The notes below the pieces were generated by a model. It searched no databases. It saw only the letters and a list, made by a program, of their open reading frames with translations, and was not told the origin of the DNA. This document shows, piece by piece, positions 34,258 to 43,187 of a DNA stretch of 64,000 nt. This DNA comes from Sphingobium sp. GTDB taxonomy: Bacteria > Pseudomonadota > Alphaproteobacteria > Sphingomonadales > Sphingomonadaceae. The position numbers and the translations under genes were made by a program. Positions within the stretch are counted from its first letter, which is position 1, and each line of letters opens with the position of its first letter. The DNA is taken from the NCBI GenBank assembly GCA_003248935.1, contig QFQF01000010.1:1-64000 (forward strand). The letters run 5' to 3'.

Positions 34258-35522
34258 GGCACTTTCGGAATCGCGGCGGGATCAGCGATCGCCTGCGCCG
34301 CACGCACCACGCGCAGGGCGTTGCCGCCCCATATCTTCGCCACGTCCGCGGGCGTGTAGCCGGCCTTCAGCAAAGCCGCGCTCAGCTTCGGATAGTCGGT
34401 CACATCCTCGAACCCGTCGATACCGCCGCCGCCGTCGAAATCGCCGCTGACGCCGACATGGTCGACGCCGACCAGCTTGATCGCATGCAGCATGTGCTTC
34501 ATGAAATCGTCGAAATTGGCGCGCGGCGCGGGCCATTTGGCGTCGATCGCCTTCCGCTCCGCCAGCAATGCCTTCCGCTGCTCCGGCGTCGGCTCGCCCA
34601 GCGCCTGAAACCTGGCCATCAGCGCCTTCATCGCCGCATCCCGCTCGGGGATCTTCGGCGCGGCGATCATGTAGCCGTTGAAGGCATTGAGCTGGATCAC
34701 CCCGCCCTTCGCCGCGATCAGCTTCGCGTCGGCATCCGACACATTGCGGGGATGATCGAAGATCGCCCGCATGCCGGAATGCGAGAGGATGATCGGCGCC
34801 TTCGACAGGGCCACCATCTGCCGCAGCGATTCGTCCGAGGAATGGGAGGCGTCGATGACGATGCCCAGCCGGTTGGCCTCGGCCACATAGTCCTTCCCCT
34901 TCGGCGACAGGCCATGCCACTCCGGCCCCTTGGGATCGGTGGCGCTGTCGGCCAGGTCGTTGTTCGCGAAATGGGCGGGACTGGCCATAACCACGCCAAG
35001 AGCGCGGAATGTCCGCATCAGGCTCAGGTCACCCTCGAACGGATAGCCGTTCTCCATACTGAGGAATACGAAGCGCTTGCCCGCCTTCGCAATCCGCTCG
35101 GCATCGTCGGCGGTCAGCGCCAGTTCGAACACATCCGAATGCCTGGCCACCATCTCGCGGATCTGGACGGCACGCACGATCGCCGCATCCCGCGCCAGCC
35201 GGTCGCCCTCCGCCGTGCGCGGCCCCTGCGGCGTGTAGACCGCGAAGAAGCCGCCGTCGACGCCACCGTCCACCATGCGGGGATAGTCGACCTGATCGCC
35301 ATCCTCCTCGAAAACATGGCGATCCATGATGCTCCAGCCGGGCCGTCCGAGATTGGCGGGCGTGTCGAAATGGGTGTCGAGCACGATCGCCTGATCATGC
35401 GCGGCGCGCGCCTCTTCGGCGGTCACGGGCTTCGCCGCACCCTTGCCGGCCGCAAGCGACGGCTGGATGATCGCCATCTGGGCCAGCGCGGAGGCGCCCA
35501 GCAGGAGGCGGGAGAATTTCAT
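34245..35522 (-). CDS. exported membrane dipeptidase (peptidase M19)
   Basis: 425 aa with signal peptide (1-24, ending SLAAG). The binuclear zinc site of M19 enzymes is intact: HFD in VLDTHFDTPAN, Glu in SMENGYP, His in DASHSSDES and His in ILSHSGMR. It hydrolyses dipeptides in the periplasm or at the membrane. Located 17 bp after a penicillin-acylase-family gene on the same strand, so they may act in turn on N-acyl or peptide amides. Confidence 0.92.
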   Translation of the reverse strand: MKFSRLLLGASALAQMAIIQPSLAAGKGAAKPVTAEEARAAHDQAIVLDTHFDTPANLGRPGWSIMDRHVFEEDGDQVDYPRMVDGGVDGGFFAVYTPQGPRTAEGDRLARDAAIVRAVQIREMVARHSDVFELALTADDAERIAKAGKRFVFLSMENGYPFEGDLSLMRTFRALGVVMASPAHFANNDLADSATDPKGPEWHGLSPKGKDYVAEANRLGIVIDASHSSDESLRQMVALSKAPIILSHSGMRAIFDHPRNVSDADAKLIAAKGGVIQLNAFNGYMIAAPKIPERDAAMKALMARFQALGEPTPEQRKALLAERKAIDAKWPAPRANFDDFMKHMLHAIKLVGVDHVGVSGDFDGGGGIDGFEDVTDYPKLSAALLKAGYTPADVAKIWGGNALRVVRAAQAIADPAAIPKVPVTR

Positions 35523-35539
35523 GCCATGTCCCCTTTCGC

Positions 35540-37666
35540 TCAATAGCGGGTGGTGTCCTCAAGATGCTGCTCGACCTCCGCCCGGCTTGTCCAGAGGGTT
35601 CGGAAGGTCTTCGACGCCAGGAAGCCGAGTTGGTCACTGTTGTGGGGTGAGCCCGGCTGGCTGGAATTGCCATAGCTCATGACCCCGACCGCTTTCAGTG
35701 GCGTGCCGAACTCCACCATCGACACCCAGGTCTCGCCATGGACCGGCGTGCGTTCGCCGTTCTTCATCGGACCCCAGGTGATCGTGCGGAACACGCCCGT
35801 GTTGCCGAAGCCGCCGTTGCCCGGCAGGTTCACCCCGCCGATATGGAAGCGGGACACGTCCCCGAACGGCCGGTCGATCGCGCCGTACAGCGCTCTGGTC
35901 TTCGCCACCGCCTCCTTGAGCATTGCCACCGCCGCCGCCGGATCCCTCAGCCCGCGCGGCGTTTCCAGCGGATCGTCGAGGGTCCATTTGACAGCATAGT
36001 TGGCCTGGCTCGTGAAATTCTTCGGGGCGAACAGGCCCGCCCACGTCTCGAACAGCAGCGCCGCGCGGCTGTCCGCCTCGAACCGGTGATCCCATTGCGC
36101 GAGCAGGTCCGTCGCCGCCCGGATGTCCGGCTCTGCATTGCCCTGCGCCGCCTTCAGCAGGTCCGGCAGCAGCCGGTCGGCCATCAGCGACGTGGTCGTA
36201 AGCTTCCGGGCGACGAAATCGTCGAAGCCCATCCGGCCCGGCGCGGTCAGCAGTTTCACCGACATCTGCGCGCGCTGGCTCATCGGGCCGGGAAGGTCGG
36301 CATAAGCGGGGAAGTCCCTGGGATCGAGCTGTCGCGGCCATGTCGCGAGCCAGGCGGGATCGTTGGCGTTCTGAACGAAGCCGCTCGCTGGGTCGCGCAC
36401 CTTGGGGAGGTCGTCATAGCCGTGCACACCGGTCCACAATGTCGCCGACGTGTCGCCGGGGACGAGGCCGGTCCAGTAGGCCATGTCCCCGTGCGGATGG
36501 CGCGGCAGGATGCCGTTATCGAAGTAGAGGATATGCCCGGCGCGATCGGCATAGACGATGTTGAACATCGGCACCTGCATCCGCCGCAGCGCCCTTTCGA
36601 ACGCGGTCCAGTCCCGCGCCTTCCCCATGTCGAGATATTGCTGGAGCACGCCGGGGCGATCGAGACCGGCGACGCGGACGGCAATCGTCGTCTTGCCGTC
36701 AGGCAGGTCGAACACCGGCCCATGAACCGTGAAGCGCTGGGTAAAGCGCACCGTCCGCAGCGTGCCGTCGACCTGCCTCACCCGATAGCCCTTCTCCTCC
36801 GTACGGAACGGCAGCACCTTGCCGTCATAGAGGTAGCCGCTGCCAGACAGGGTCAGGCGGTAGCGGGTGAAGCCCGGAATATTATTGACCGTATTGGTAA
36901 AACCAAGATCATTGTTGAAACCAAACCGGAGTACCGGCAAGCCAACCTGCGTGGCGCCGTAGAGCGACAGGCCGGGCGTCACGATCTGCGCCTCGTAATA
37001 CGTCAGCTGGCTTGTCGCCCAAGGCAGATGCGGGTTCGCGAGCAGCAGGGTCTTGCCGCTCGCCGAGCGCGACGGCGCGACTGCCCATGCGTTGGAGCCC
37101 CCCGCCTCGTTCGCGGACGGATCGGCCAGCGCGCGCCGGTCCGACGCGATGTAGACATAATTCATCAACCGATGGGCATGCGCCATCACGTCGGTGCCGG
37201 TGACCGGCAGCACCTGTCGCACGGCAGGGGCGATCCGGTCGGGATGCGCAGTGGCATAGGCGTTGATCCCGGCGGCGAAGGCGTCGAGATCCCTGCGCAT
37301 CTGCGGGCTTTGCCGGCGATACCAGAGCGCCGCGCGCGCCGGGACGTCGTTGGCGACAAGCCAGCGGTCCTGGTCGGCGAACGCCTCCCCCCAATATTCG
37401 GCCGCCCGCGCCCGCGCCTCGCCGTACAGATGCAGCAACAGGTCGCCGTGGCTCTGCGCCTGCGCATAGCCGAAGCCGTAGAAGCCGCCCGCTTCCGTCC
37501 TTGCATAGATATGCGGCACGCCGAAGCTGTCCCACAATATCTCTCCATCACCCGGGGCCTGTTTCTCCGTCCCCTTTCCGGCCGGCGCAGCGGACGCGAT
37601 GAACGAAAGAGGGAGTATCGCGAGCAGCAGCGCCGCAGCATGACGGACGAACGGTTTGCGAAGCAT
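35540..37666 (-). CDS. penicillin-acylase-family N-terminal-nucleophile hydrolase
   Basis: 708 aa. Signal peptide (1-27). Alpha-chain with DSFGVPHIYA. The likely autocatalytic cleavage site is before S191 in AGGSNAWAV, which becomes the beta-chain nucleophile. Later family segments include NNDLGFTNT and YADRAGHILYFDNG. It is processed to two chains in the periplasm and hydrolyses amides, such as acyl-homoserine lactones, cyclic imides or beta-lactam side chains. The real substrate is not evident. AGGAGG lies just upstream of ATGATG, and the second ATG is taken. Confidence 0.9.
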   Translation of the reverse strand: MLRKPFVRHAAALLLAILPLSFIASAAPAGKGTEKQAPGDGEILWDSFGVPHIYARTEAGGFYGFGYAQAQSHGDLLLHLYGEARARAAEYWGEAFADQDRWLVANDVPARAALWYRRQSPQMRRDLDAFAAGINAYATAHPDRIAPAVRQVLPVTGTDVMAHAHRLMNYVYIASDRRALADPSANEAGGSNAWAVAPSRSASGKTLLLANPHLPWATSQLTYYEAQIVTPGLSLYGATQVGLPVLRFGFNNDLGFTNTVNNIPGFTRYRLTLSGSGYLYDGKVLPFRTEEKGYRVRQVDGTLRTVRFTQRFTVHGPVFDLPDGKTTIAVRVAGLDRPGVLQQYLDMGKARDWTAFERALRRMQVPMFNIVYADRAGHILYFDNGILPRHPHGDMAYWTGLVPGDTSATLWTGVHGYDDLPKVRDPASGFVQNANDPAWLATWPRQLDPRDFPAYADLPGPMSQRAQMSVKLLTAPGRMGFDDFVARKLTTTSLMADRLLPDLLKAAQGNAEPDIRAATDLLAQWDHRFEADSRAALLFETWAGLFAPKNFTSQANYAVKWTLDDPLETPRGLRDPAAAVAMLKEAVAKTRALYGAIDRPFGDVSRFHIGGVNLPGNGGFGNTGVFRTITWGPMKNGERTPVHGETWVSMVEFGTPLKAVGVMSYGNSSQPGSPHNSDQLGFLASKTFRTLWTSRAEVEQHLEDTTRY

Positions 37667-37864
37667 CATCCCTCCTGAACGAGCAAGCGCCCACACCCCG
37701 CCATCGAACCGTGACGCGGATGTAATCAACGGCTTTCGCCATGCCCCGCAATCAGGTTAATATCCGCCGGGCGAAACGGAATCGCCCATCCGTGCATTTG
37801 ACGTATCAGTTGTTCGATCCACGCGGCGCCCTGGCGATCGCCAAGTGGACATGGTGTGCGGGAC

Positions 37865-37903
37865 GGGCGTGCCAGACGCGCATACCGGACGCGCATGCCG
37901 GAC
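37865..37903 (+). repeat. three tandem 13-bp repeats in the leader of the Pao-type operon
   Basis: Units 37865-37877, 37878-37890 and 37891-37903. The last two differ at one position (GCGCATACCGGAC, GCGCATGCCGGAC), the first at about three. They end 7 bp before the AGGAGGAGG ribosome-binding site at 37911. The 262-bp gap 37667-37928 holds nothing else I recognise. Confidence 0.75.
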
Positions 37904-37928
37904 AGGGGCCAGGAGGAGGATCGACACC

Positions 37929-38567
37929 ATGGGGATGCTGGGAGACGCAGAGATGTCGAGGCGAGGCGTCCTGATCGGCGGCGCGGCCACGGCCGCCGCC
38001 AGCCAGATACCGATGGCGGACGCCGCCGTTGCACCCGCGCCAGCGGCGGCCCCCGCCACCGCGAAGGTCGGCTTCACCGTGAACGGCAAGGCGCAGACGC
38101 TGAGCCTCGACACGCGCACGACCCTGCTCGACGCGTTGCGCGAACATCTGCACCTGACCGGCACCAAGAAGGGGTGTGACCATGGCCAGTGCGGCGCATG
38201 TACGGTGATCGTCGACGGGCGACGCATCAACAGTTGCCTGACGCTGGCGGTCATGCATGAGGGCGACAGCATCACCACCATCGAGGGGCTGGGCACGCCG
38301 GACGCCCTGCACCCGATGCAGGCGGCGTTCGTGGTACATGACGGCTATCAATGCGGCTACTGCACGCCGGGCCAGATATGCTCGGCGGTGGCGGTGCTCG
38401 ACGAAATCAAGGCGGGTATCCCCAGCCATGTGAGCGACAGCCTGACGCAGGCGCCGCGCGCCACCAACGCCGAGATGCGCGAGCGGATGAGCGGCAACAT
38501 CTGCCGCTGCGGCGCTTATTCCAACATATTGGAAGCCATGGCCGACGTGGCGGGAGAGCAGGCATGA
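37929..38567 (+). CDS. paoA: aldehyde oxidoreductase iron-sulfur subunit (PaoA-type)
   Basis: 212 aa. Twin-arginine signal (MSRRGVLIGGA) for export of the folded complex. Two [2Fe-2S] sites: the plant-type set in KKGCDHGQCGACTV with the later NSC, and the second set in CGYCTPGQ with ICRCGAY. AGGAGGAGG lies 9 bases before the ATG. Start of a three-gene operon with ATGA coupling to the next gene. In E. coli, PaoABC is a periplasmic molybdenum enzyme detoxifying aromatic aldehydes. Confidence 0.92.
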   Translation: MGMLGDAEMSRRGVLIGGAATAAASQIPMADAAVAPAPAAAPATAKVGFTVNGKAQTLSLDTRTTLLDALREHLHLTGTKKGCDHGQCGACTVIVDGRRINSCLTLAVMHEGDSITTIEGLGTPDALHPMQAAFVVHDGYQCGYCTPGQICSAVAVLDEIKAGIPSHVSDSLTQAPRATNAEMRERMSGNICRCGAYSNILEAMADVAGEQA

Positions 38568-39514
38568 GGCCCTTCACCTACGAACGCGCCGCGTCACCCG
38601 CGGCCGCGGCGAAAGCGGTTGCGGGCACGCCGGGCGCCAAGTTCATCGCCGGGGGCACAAATCTGCTCGACCTGATGAAGCTGGAGATCGAGGCGCCATC
38701 GCACCTGATCGACGTGAACGGGCTCGGCTTCGATACGATCGCGCCGACGGCGGAGGGCGGCCTGCGGATCGGCGCGCTGGTCCGCAACACCGACCTTGCG
38801 GCGGACGCACGCGTCCGGAAGGATTACGGCCTGTTGTCGCGGGCGCTGCTCGCGGGGGCGTCCGGCCAGTTGCGCAACAAGGCGACAACGGCGGGCAACC
38901 TGCTCCAGAGGACGCGGTGCCCCTATTTCTACGACACCAACATGCCGTGCAACAAGCGCAAGCCGGGCGCCGGATGCGCGGCCATCGGCGGGTTCAGCCG
39001 CCAGCTGGGTGTGATCGGGACCAGCGACGCCTGTATCGCGACCCACCCGAGCGACATGGCGATCGCGCTGCGCGCGCTCGATGCGACCGTGGAGACGGTG
39101 AAGCCGGACGGGACTGCCCGAAAGATCGCGATCGCCGATTTCCATACGCTGCCCGGCGACACGCCCCATGTGGAGACGGCGCTGGAGAATGGCGAACTGA
39201 TCACGGCGGTGACCCTGCCCCCGCCGGTCGGCGGCACCCACATCTATCACAAGGTCAGGGATCGTGCGTCCTACGCCTTCGCGCTGGTGTCGGTCGGCGT
39301 GATCGTCCAGCCCGACTGGACCGGACGGGTCGCCGTGGGTGGCGTCGCGCCCCGCCCATGGCGCGTCGAGGCGGCGGAGGCTGAACTGCCGCGCGGCGCG
39401 AAGGCCGCCACCGCCCGATTGATGGCGGATGCCAGACCCACGCACCACAACGCATTCAAGGTGAACCTCGTCGAGCGTACGCTCGGCGGCGTACTGGCTC
39501 AGGCAAAGGCATAG
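38564..39514 (+). CDS. paoB: aldehyde oxidoreductase FAD-binding subunit (PaoB-type)
   Basis: 316 aa. FAD-binding segments FIAGGTNLLDLMK and GNLLQRTRC. Extra cysteines in RTRCPYF, MPCNKRKPGAGC and SDACIA match those that hold the additional [4Fe-4S] cluster in E. coli PaoB. Starts within the paoA stop codon (ATGA). Confidence 0.92.
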   Translation: MRPFTYERAASPAAAAKAVAGTPGAKFIAGGTNLLDLMKLEIEAPSHLIDVNGLGFDTIAPTAEGGLRIGALVRNTDLAADARVRKDYGLLSRALLAGASGQLRNKATTAGNLLQRTRCPYFYDTNMPCNKRKPGAGCAAIGGFSRQLGVIGTSDACIATHPSDMAIALRALDATVETVKPDGTARKIAIADFHTLPGDTPHVETALENGELITAVTLPPPVGGTHIYHKVRDRASYAFALVSVGVIVQPDWTGRVAVGGVAPRPWRVEAAEAELPRGAKAATARLMADARPTHHNAFKVNLVERTLGGVLAQAKA

Positions 39515-39524
39515 GGGACGGACG

Positions 39525-41735
39525 ATGAAGTTCGACACGCCGGCGACAACCAACGCGATCGACCAGTTGAAGGTTATCGGTCGCCCCACCGACCGCATCG
39601 ACGGGCCGCTGAAGACGACGGGCCACGCGCCCTATGCCTATGAACGGCATGACGCGGTTTCCAATCCCGCTTACGGCTATATCGTCGGGTCCGCCATCGC
39701 GAAGGGCCGGATCGCGGGCATGAACCTGTCCGCCGCCAAGGCAGCGCCCGGCGTACTCGCCATCGTCACGGCCGAGAATGCCGGCACGCTCGCCAAGGGG
39801 GACTTCAACACCGCGAAGCTGCTCGGCGGGCCGGATATCCAGCATTATCATCAGGCCATCGCCCTTGTCGTCGCGGAAAGCTTCGAACAGGCGCGGGCGG
39901 CGGCCGCACTCGTCCGGATCGACTACGACCGGGACAAGGGCAGCTTCGACCTCGCCGCGGCGAAGGATAGTGCGCCTGCACCCCCTGAGGGCCCGTTTTC
40001 CGGCAAGCCCGACACGGCCGTCGGCGATTTCGACGGTGCCTTTTCGACCGCAGCCGTGCAACTGGACGCGACCTACAGCACGCCAGACCATAGCCATGCC
40101 ATGATGGAGCCCCATGCCTCGATCGCGCAATGGGACGGCGACGCGCTGACCATCTGGACATCCAATCAGATGATCGCCTGGGGCAAGGGAGAGGTCGCCA
40201 AGACGCTGGGCATCCCGCCGGAAAAGGTCCGGCTGGATTCACCCTATATCGGGGGCGGCTTCGGCGCGAAGCTGTTCGTGCGCGCCGACGCCATTCTTGC
40301 CGCGCTCGGTGCGAAGGCCAGCGGGCGCGCGGTCAAGGTGGCGCTCCCCCGCCCCTTCCTGATGAACAACACCACCCATCGCCCGGCGACGATCCAGCGC
40401 ATCCGCATCGGTTGCGACAAGGACGGCCGGATCGGCGCGATCGGCCATGAGGGCTGGTCGGGCGACTTGCCGGGAGGCGGCCCGGAGACGGCGGTGCAGC
40501 AGACCCGCCTGTTCTACGCGGGCGCAAACCGCATGACCAAGACCCGCCTCGCGGTCCTCGACCTGCCGGAGGGGAATGCGATGCGCGCGCCGGGCGAGGC
40601 ACCGGGCCTGATGGCGCTGGAGATCGCCATGGACGAGATGGCGGAGAAGCTGGGCATGGACCCGATCGCATTCCGTATCCGCAACGATACGCAGGTCGAT
40701 CCGGAAACGCCCGGCCGTGCCTTCTCCCAGCGCAACCTCATCCAATGCCTGAAGCTGGGCGCGGAGCGCTTCGGCTGGGACAGGCGCAACGCGAAACCGG
40801 CAAGCGTGCGGGACGGACACTGGCTGGTCGGCATGGGCGTCGCGGCCGGCATCCGGAACAATCTGCTGATGACGTCTGCAGCGCGCGTGCGGCTGAACGC
40901 CAAAGGGATCGTGACGGTGGAAACCGACATGACCGACATCGGCACCGGCACCTACACGATCATCGCCCAGACGGCGGCGGAAACGATGGGCATCCCTCTC
41001 GATCAGGTCGTCGTGAAGCTGGGCGATTCCAGCTTTCCCGCCTCGGCCGGGTCAGGCGGCCAGTGGGGCGCCAACAATGCGACGGCGGGCGTCTACGCCG
41101 CCTGCATGAAGCTGCGCGAGACCGTAGCGCAGACGCTGGGCTTCAATGCGACCGACGCGCAGTTCGCCGACGGGAAGGTGCGCGCGGGCAACCGCAGCAT
41201 GCCGCTCGGCAAGGCGGCCGAAGCCGGCGAGATCGTCGTGGAAGACGCGATCGAATATGGCGACCTCGACAAGACCTACCAGCAATCGACCTTTGCCGCC
41301 CATTTCGTCGAGGCGGCCGTCGACGGCTTCACCGGCGAAGTCCGCATCCGCCGCATGCTGGCGGTGGCGGCCGCCGGACGCATCCTGAACCCCAAGGCGG
41401 CGCGCAGCCAGATGATCGGCGCGATGACCATGGGCGTCGGCGCGGCGCTGATGGAAGAACTGGCGGTCGACAAGCGCTTCGGCTTCTTCGTCAATCATGA
41501 CCTCGCCGGTTACGAGGTTCCGGTCCATGCCGACATCCCGCATCAGGAGGTCATCTTCCTCGACGAGACGGACCCCATATCCTCACCGATGAAGGCGAAG
41601 GGCGTGGGCGAACTCGGCCTGTGCGGGGTCGGCGCGGCCGTCGCCAACGCCATCTACAATGCGACGGGCGTGCGCGTGCGCGAATACCCGATCACCCTCG
41701 ACAAATATCTCGACCGGCTGCCCGTAATCGCCTGA
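39525..41735 (+). CDS. paoC: aldehyde oxidoreductase molybdenum-binding subunit (PaoC-type)
   Basis: 736 aa. Xanthine-oxidase-family large subunit. IGGGFGAK and AMRAPGEAPGLMALE are cofactor-binding blocks, and the catalytic Glu lies in KGVGELGLCG near the C-terminus. It binds the molybdenum cytosine dinucleotide cofactor and oxidises aldehydes to acids. The insertion chaperone PaoD (XdhC-like) that normally follows is not present here, so it must be encoded elsewhere or replaced. Confidence 0.93.
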   Translation: MKFDTPATTNAIDQLKVIGRPTDRIDGPLKTTGHAPYAYERHDAVSNPAYGYIVGSAIAKGRIAGMNLSAAKAAPGVLAIVTAENAGTLAKGDFNTAKLLGGPDIQHYHQAIALVVAESFEQARAAAALVRIDYDRDKGSFDLAAAKDSAPAPPEGPFSGKPDTAVGDFDGAFSTAAVQLDATYSTPDHSHAMMEPHASIAQWDGDALTIWTSNQMIAWGKGEVAKTLGIPPEKVRLDSPYIGGGFGAKLFVRADAILAALGAKASGRAVKVALPRPFLMNNTTHRPATIQRIRIGCDKDGRIGAIGHEGWSGDLPGGGPETAVQQTRLFYAGANRMTKTRLAVLDLPEGNAMRAPGEAPGLMALEIAMDEMAEKLGMDPIAFRIRNDTQVDPETPGRAFSQRNLIQCLKLGAERFGWDRRNAKPASVRDGHWLVGMGVAAGIRNNLLMTSAARVRLNAKGIVTVETDMTDIGTGTYTIIAQTAAETMGIPLDQVVVKLGDSSFPASAGSGGQWGANNATAGVYAACMKLRETVAQTLGFNATDAQFADGKVRAGNRSMPLGKAAEAGEIVVEDAIEYGDLDKTYQQSTFAAHFVEAAVDGFTGEVRIRRMLAVAAAGRILNPKAARSQMIGAMTMGVGAALMEELAVDKRFGFFVNHDLAGYEVPVHADIPHQEVIFLDETDPISSPMKAKGVGELGLCGVGAAVANAIYNATGVRVREYPITLDKYLDRLPVIA

Positions 41736-41772
41736 GCGCCAGCGGTTGGCCGGATGGTAGCGACTGGATGAC

Positions 41773-41797
41773 GGGCGGCGACCGTTGATCGCCGCCC
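41773..41797. terminator. hairpin between paoC and the OmpA-family gene
   Basis: Perfect 9-bp stem, 41773-41781 with 41789-41797, loop of 7. No T-run. It lies in the 72-bp gap between convergent genes and could serve both. Confidence 0.55.
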
Positions 41798-41807
41798 AGG
41801 CACCTGA

Positions 41808-42983
41808 TCAGTCGACCGTCACCTCGACGCGGCGGGCGGCGGCATTGCTGCCCGACGTGTCGGTGGTGTCTGCGGGCTTCTCCAGCGCGACCGATGCGTC
41901 GGGAATGCCGGACGCCACGAGCGCCGCCTTCACCGCCTTCGCCCGTTCCTTCGACAGTTCGGCATTGGCGGCGGCATTGCCGGTCTTGTCGTTATATCCC
42001 GATACCGCGAGCGTGCTGCCGGAATGCGCGGCGAGCCACGCCTTCAGCCCGTCGGCCGTCCCGGTGAATGCAGGCGCGACGTCGGTCTTGCCGGTATCGA
42101 AATAGACCTTCACTACCGGCTTGCCGTCGCGGGTCTCAGCCGTGACGCCAGCCCCGGCGGGGATCGTGGCCGTCCCTTCGGCGGGTGCGGCGGACAGGTC
42201 GGCTGCACGGACGCCGCCGCCTGACGTTAGGCCGCCTCCACCGGTCTCGTCGGCCGTCACATTCCCGCCGGGCACGACGCCTCCGCCGGCCGTCACGCCG
42301 CCGCCTTCATTGCCCGCCGATACCGTGCCGGAGGGCTGGCTCGGCCAGCGGAAGAACAGCCACCACAGCAATGCCAGCGCGAGCAGCGCGAGCAGCAGCC
42401 AGGGCCACCAGCCGAAGCCGCCCGCCTTGCTATCGTCCTCATCCTGCGCCCCGTACAGGCCGGACGCGGCGGCGGTCGCACCGGGCCCTACAGGATCAGG
42501 CGCGGCGACGGAGGGCGCCACGGGTTCAGGCGGCACGAGCGGTTCGGCGGCGGCGGCGGATGGTGCGGCTGCCGCGACACCCGCGGCTCCAAGCCCGGCG
42601 ATCCCGATCGCAGCGGCCCCGCCCCCGGCGGCCCCCGCCTCCGCGGCTGTCGCCCCGGCACCCTTCCCGAAAAGATGGAACAGGCCGAAATGTTCGAGCA
42701 GCAGATAATAGACCGTCACGCGGTTCCGGAAGTTCACGCCCTTCATGCGCTCGCCGACCGCCGCTATGGCCTGATCGAGGATCTCGTCGCCATGGGTAAG
42801 GCCCAGCTTCTTCTTCAGGAAATTCTCGCGCACCCGTCCGGTTTCGACGGGATCGGTGAAGGAGACGAGAGACGAATCGCGATTTTGCAGCGCTATGCCG
42901 CAATAGCGGACGATCGCCGCAATCACGGTGTCGTCGGCATCGGGAACGAACTTCTTGACGTCGGCAGCCCAGTCTTCAGCCAT
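41808..42983 (-). CDS. DUF2853-transmembrane-OmpA fusion protein
   Basis: 391 aa. Residues 1-105 match the small DUF2853 protein family (ADVKKFVPDADDTVIAAIV, YCGIALQNRDSSLVS, NRVTVYYLL). An Ala/Pro-rich linker (about 107-180) follows, then a membrane helix at 193-213 (WWPWLLLALLALALL), a Gly-rich spacer, and an OmpA-C peptidoglycan-binding domain from about 285 (VYFDTGKTDV, NAELSKERAKAVKAAL, AARRVEV). DUF2853 would lie in the cytosol and OmpA in the periplasm, linking the two. The start at 42983 gives the DUF2853 N-terminus. Function unknown. Confidence 0.82.
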   Translation of the reverse strand: MAEDWAADVKKFVPDADDTVIAAIVRYCGIALQNRDSSLVSFTDPVETGRVRENFLKKKLGLTHGDEILDQAIAAVGERMKGVNFRNRVTVYYLLLEHFGLFHLFGKGAGATAAEAGAAGGGAAAIGIAGLGAAGVAAAAPSAAAAEPLVPPEPVAPSVAAPDPVGPGATAAASGLYGAQDEDDSKAGGFGWWPWLLLALLALALLWWLFFRWPSQPSGTVSAGNEGGGVTAGGGVVPGGNVTADETGGGGLTSGGGVRAADLSAAPAEGTATIPAGAGVTAETRDGKPVVKVYFDTGKTDVAPAFTGTADGLKAWLAAHSGSTLAVSGYNDKTGNAAANAELSKERAKAVKAALVASGIPDASVALEKPADTTDTSGSNAAARRVEVTVD

Positions 42984-43187
42984 AACAGACCTCCATCCAT
43001 GGGCCGGACGAGGACACGAGCGCGTCCTGCGCACCCCGGCCCCGCGTGGTTAATAGCGGAACTGAAGGCCTTTGGATATTTCCAATCGCATGTCCGCCCG
43101 GAGAAAGCGTCCGATCAGGGCGCAACCGGCCCTGGCCGCCGAGAACGGTCACCCATCCATCCATCGGCTGATACCGGCATGCAGGAG

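Noticed and set aside
35738..37678. 646-codon open frame antisense to the acylase gene
   Set aside because: Same reason. The acylase has signal peptide, nucleophile serine and family motifs.
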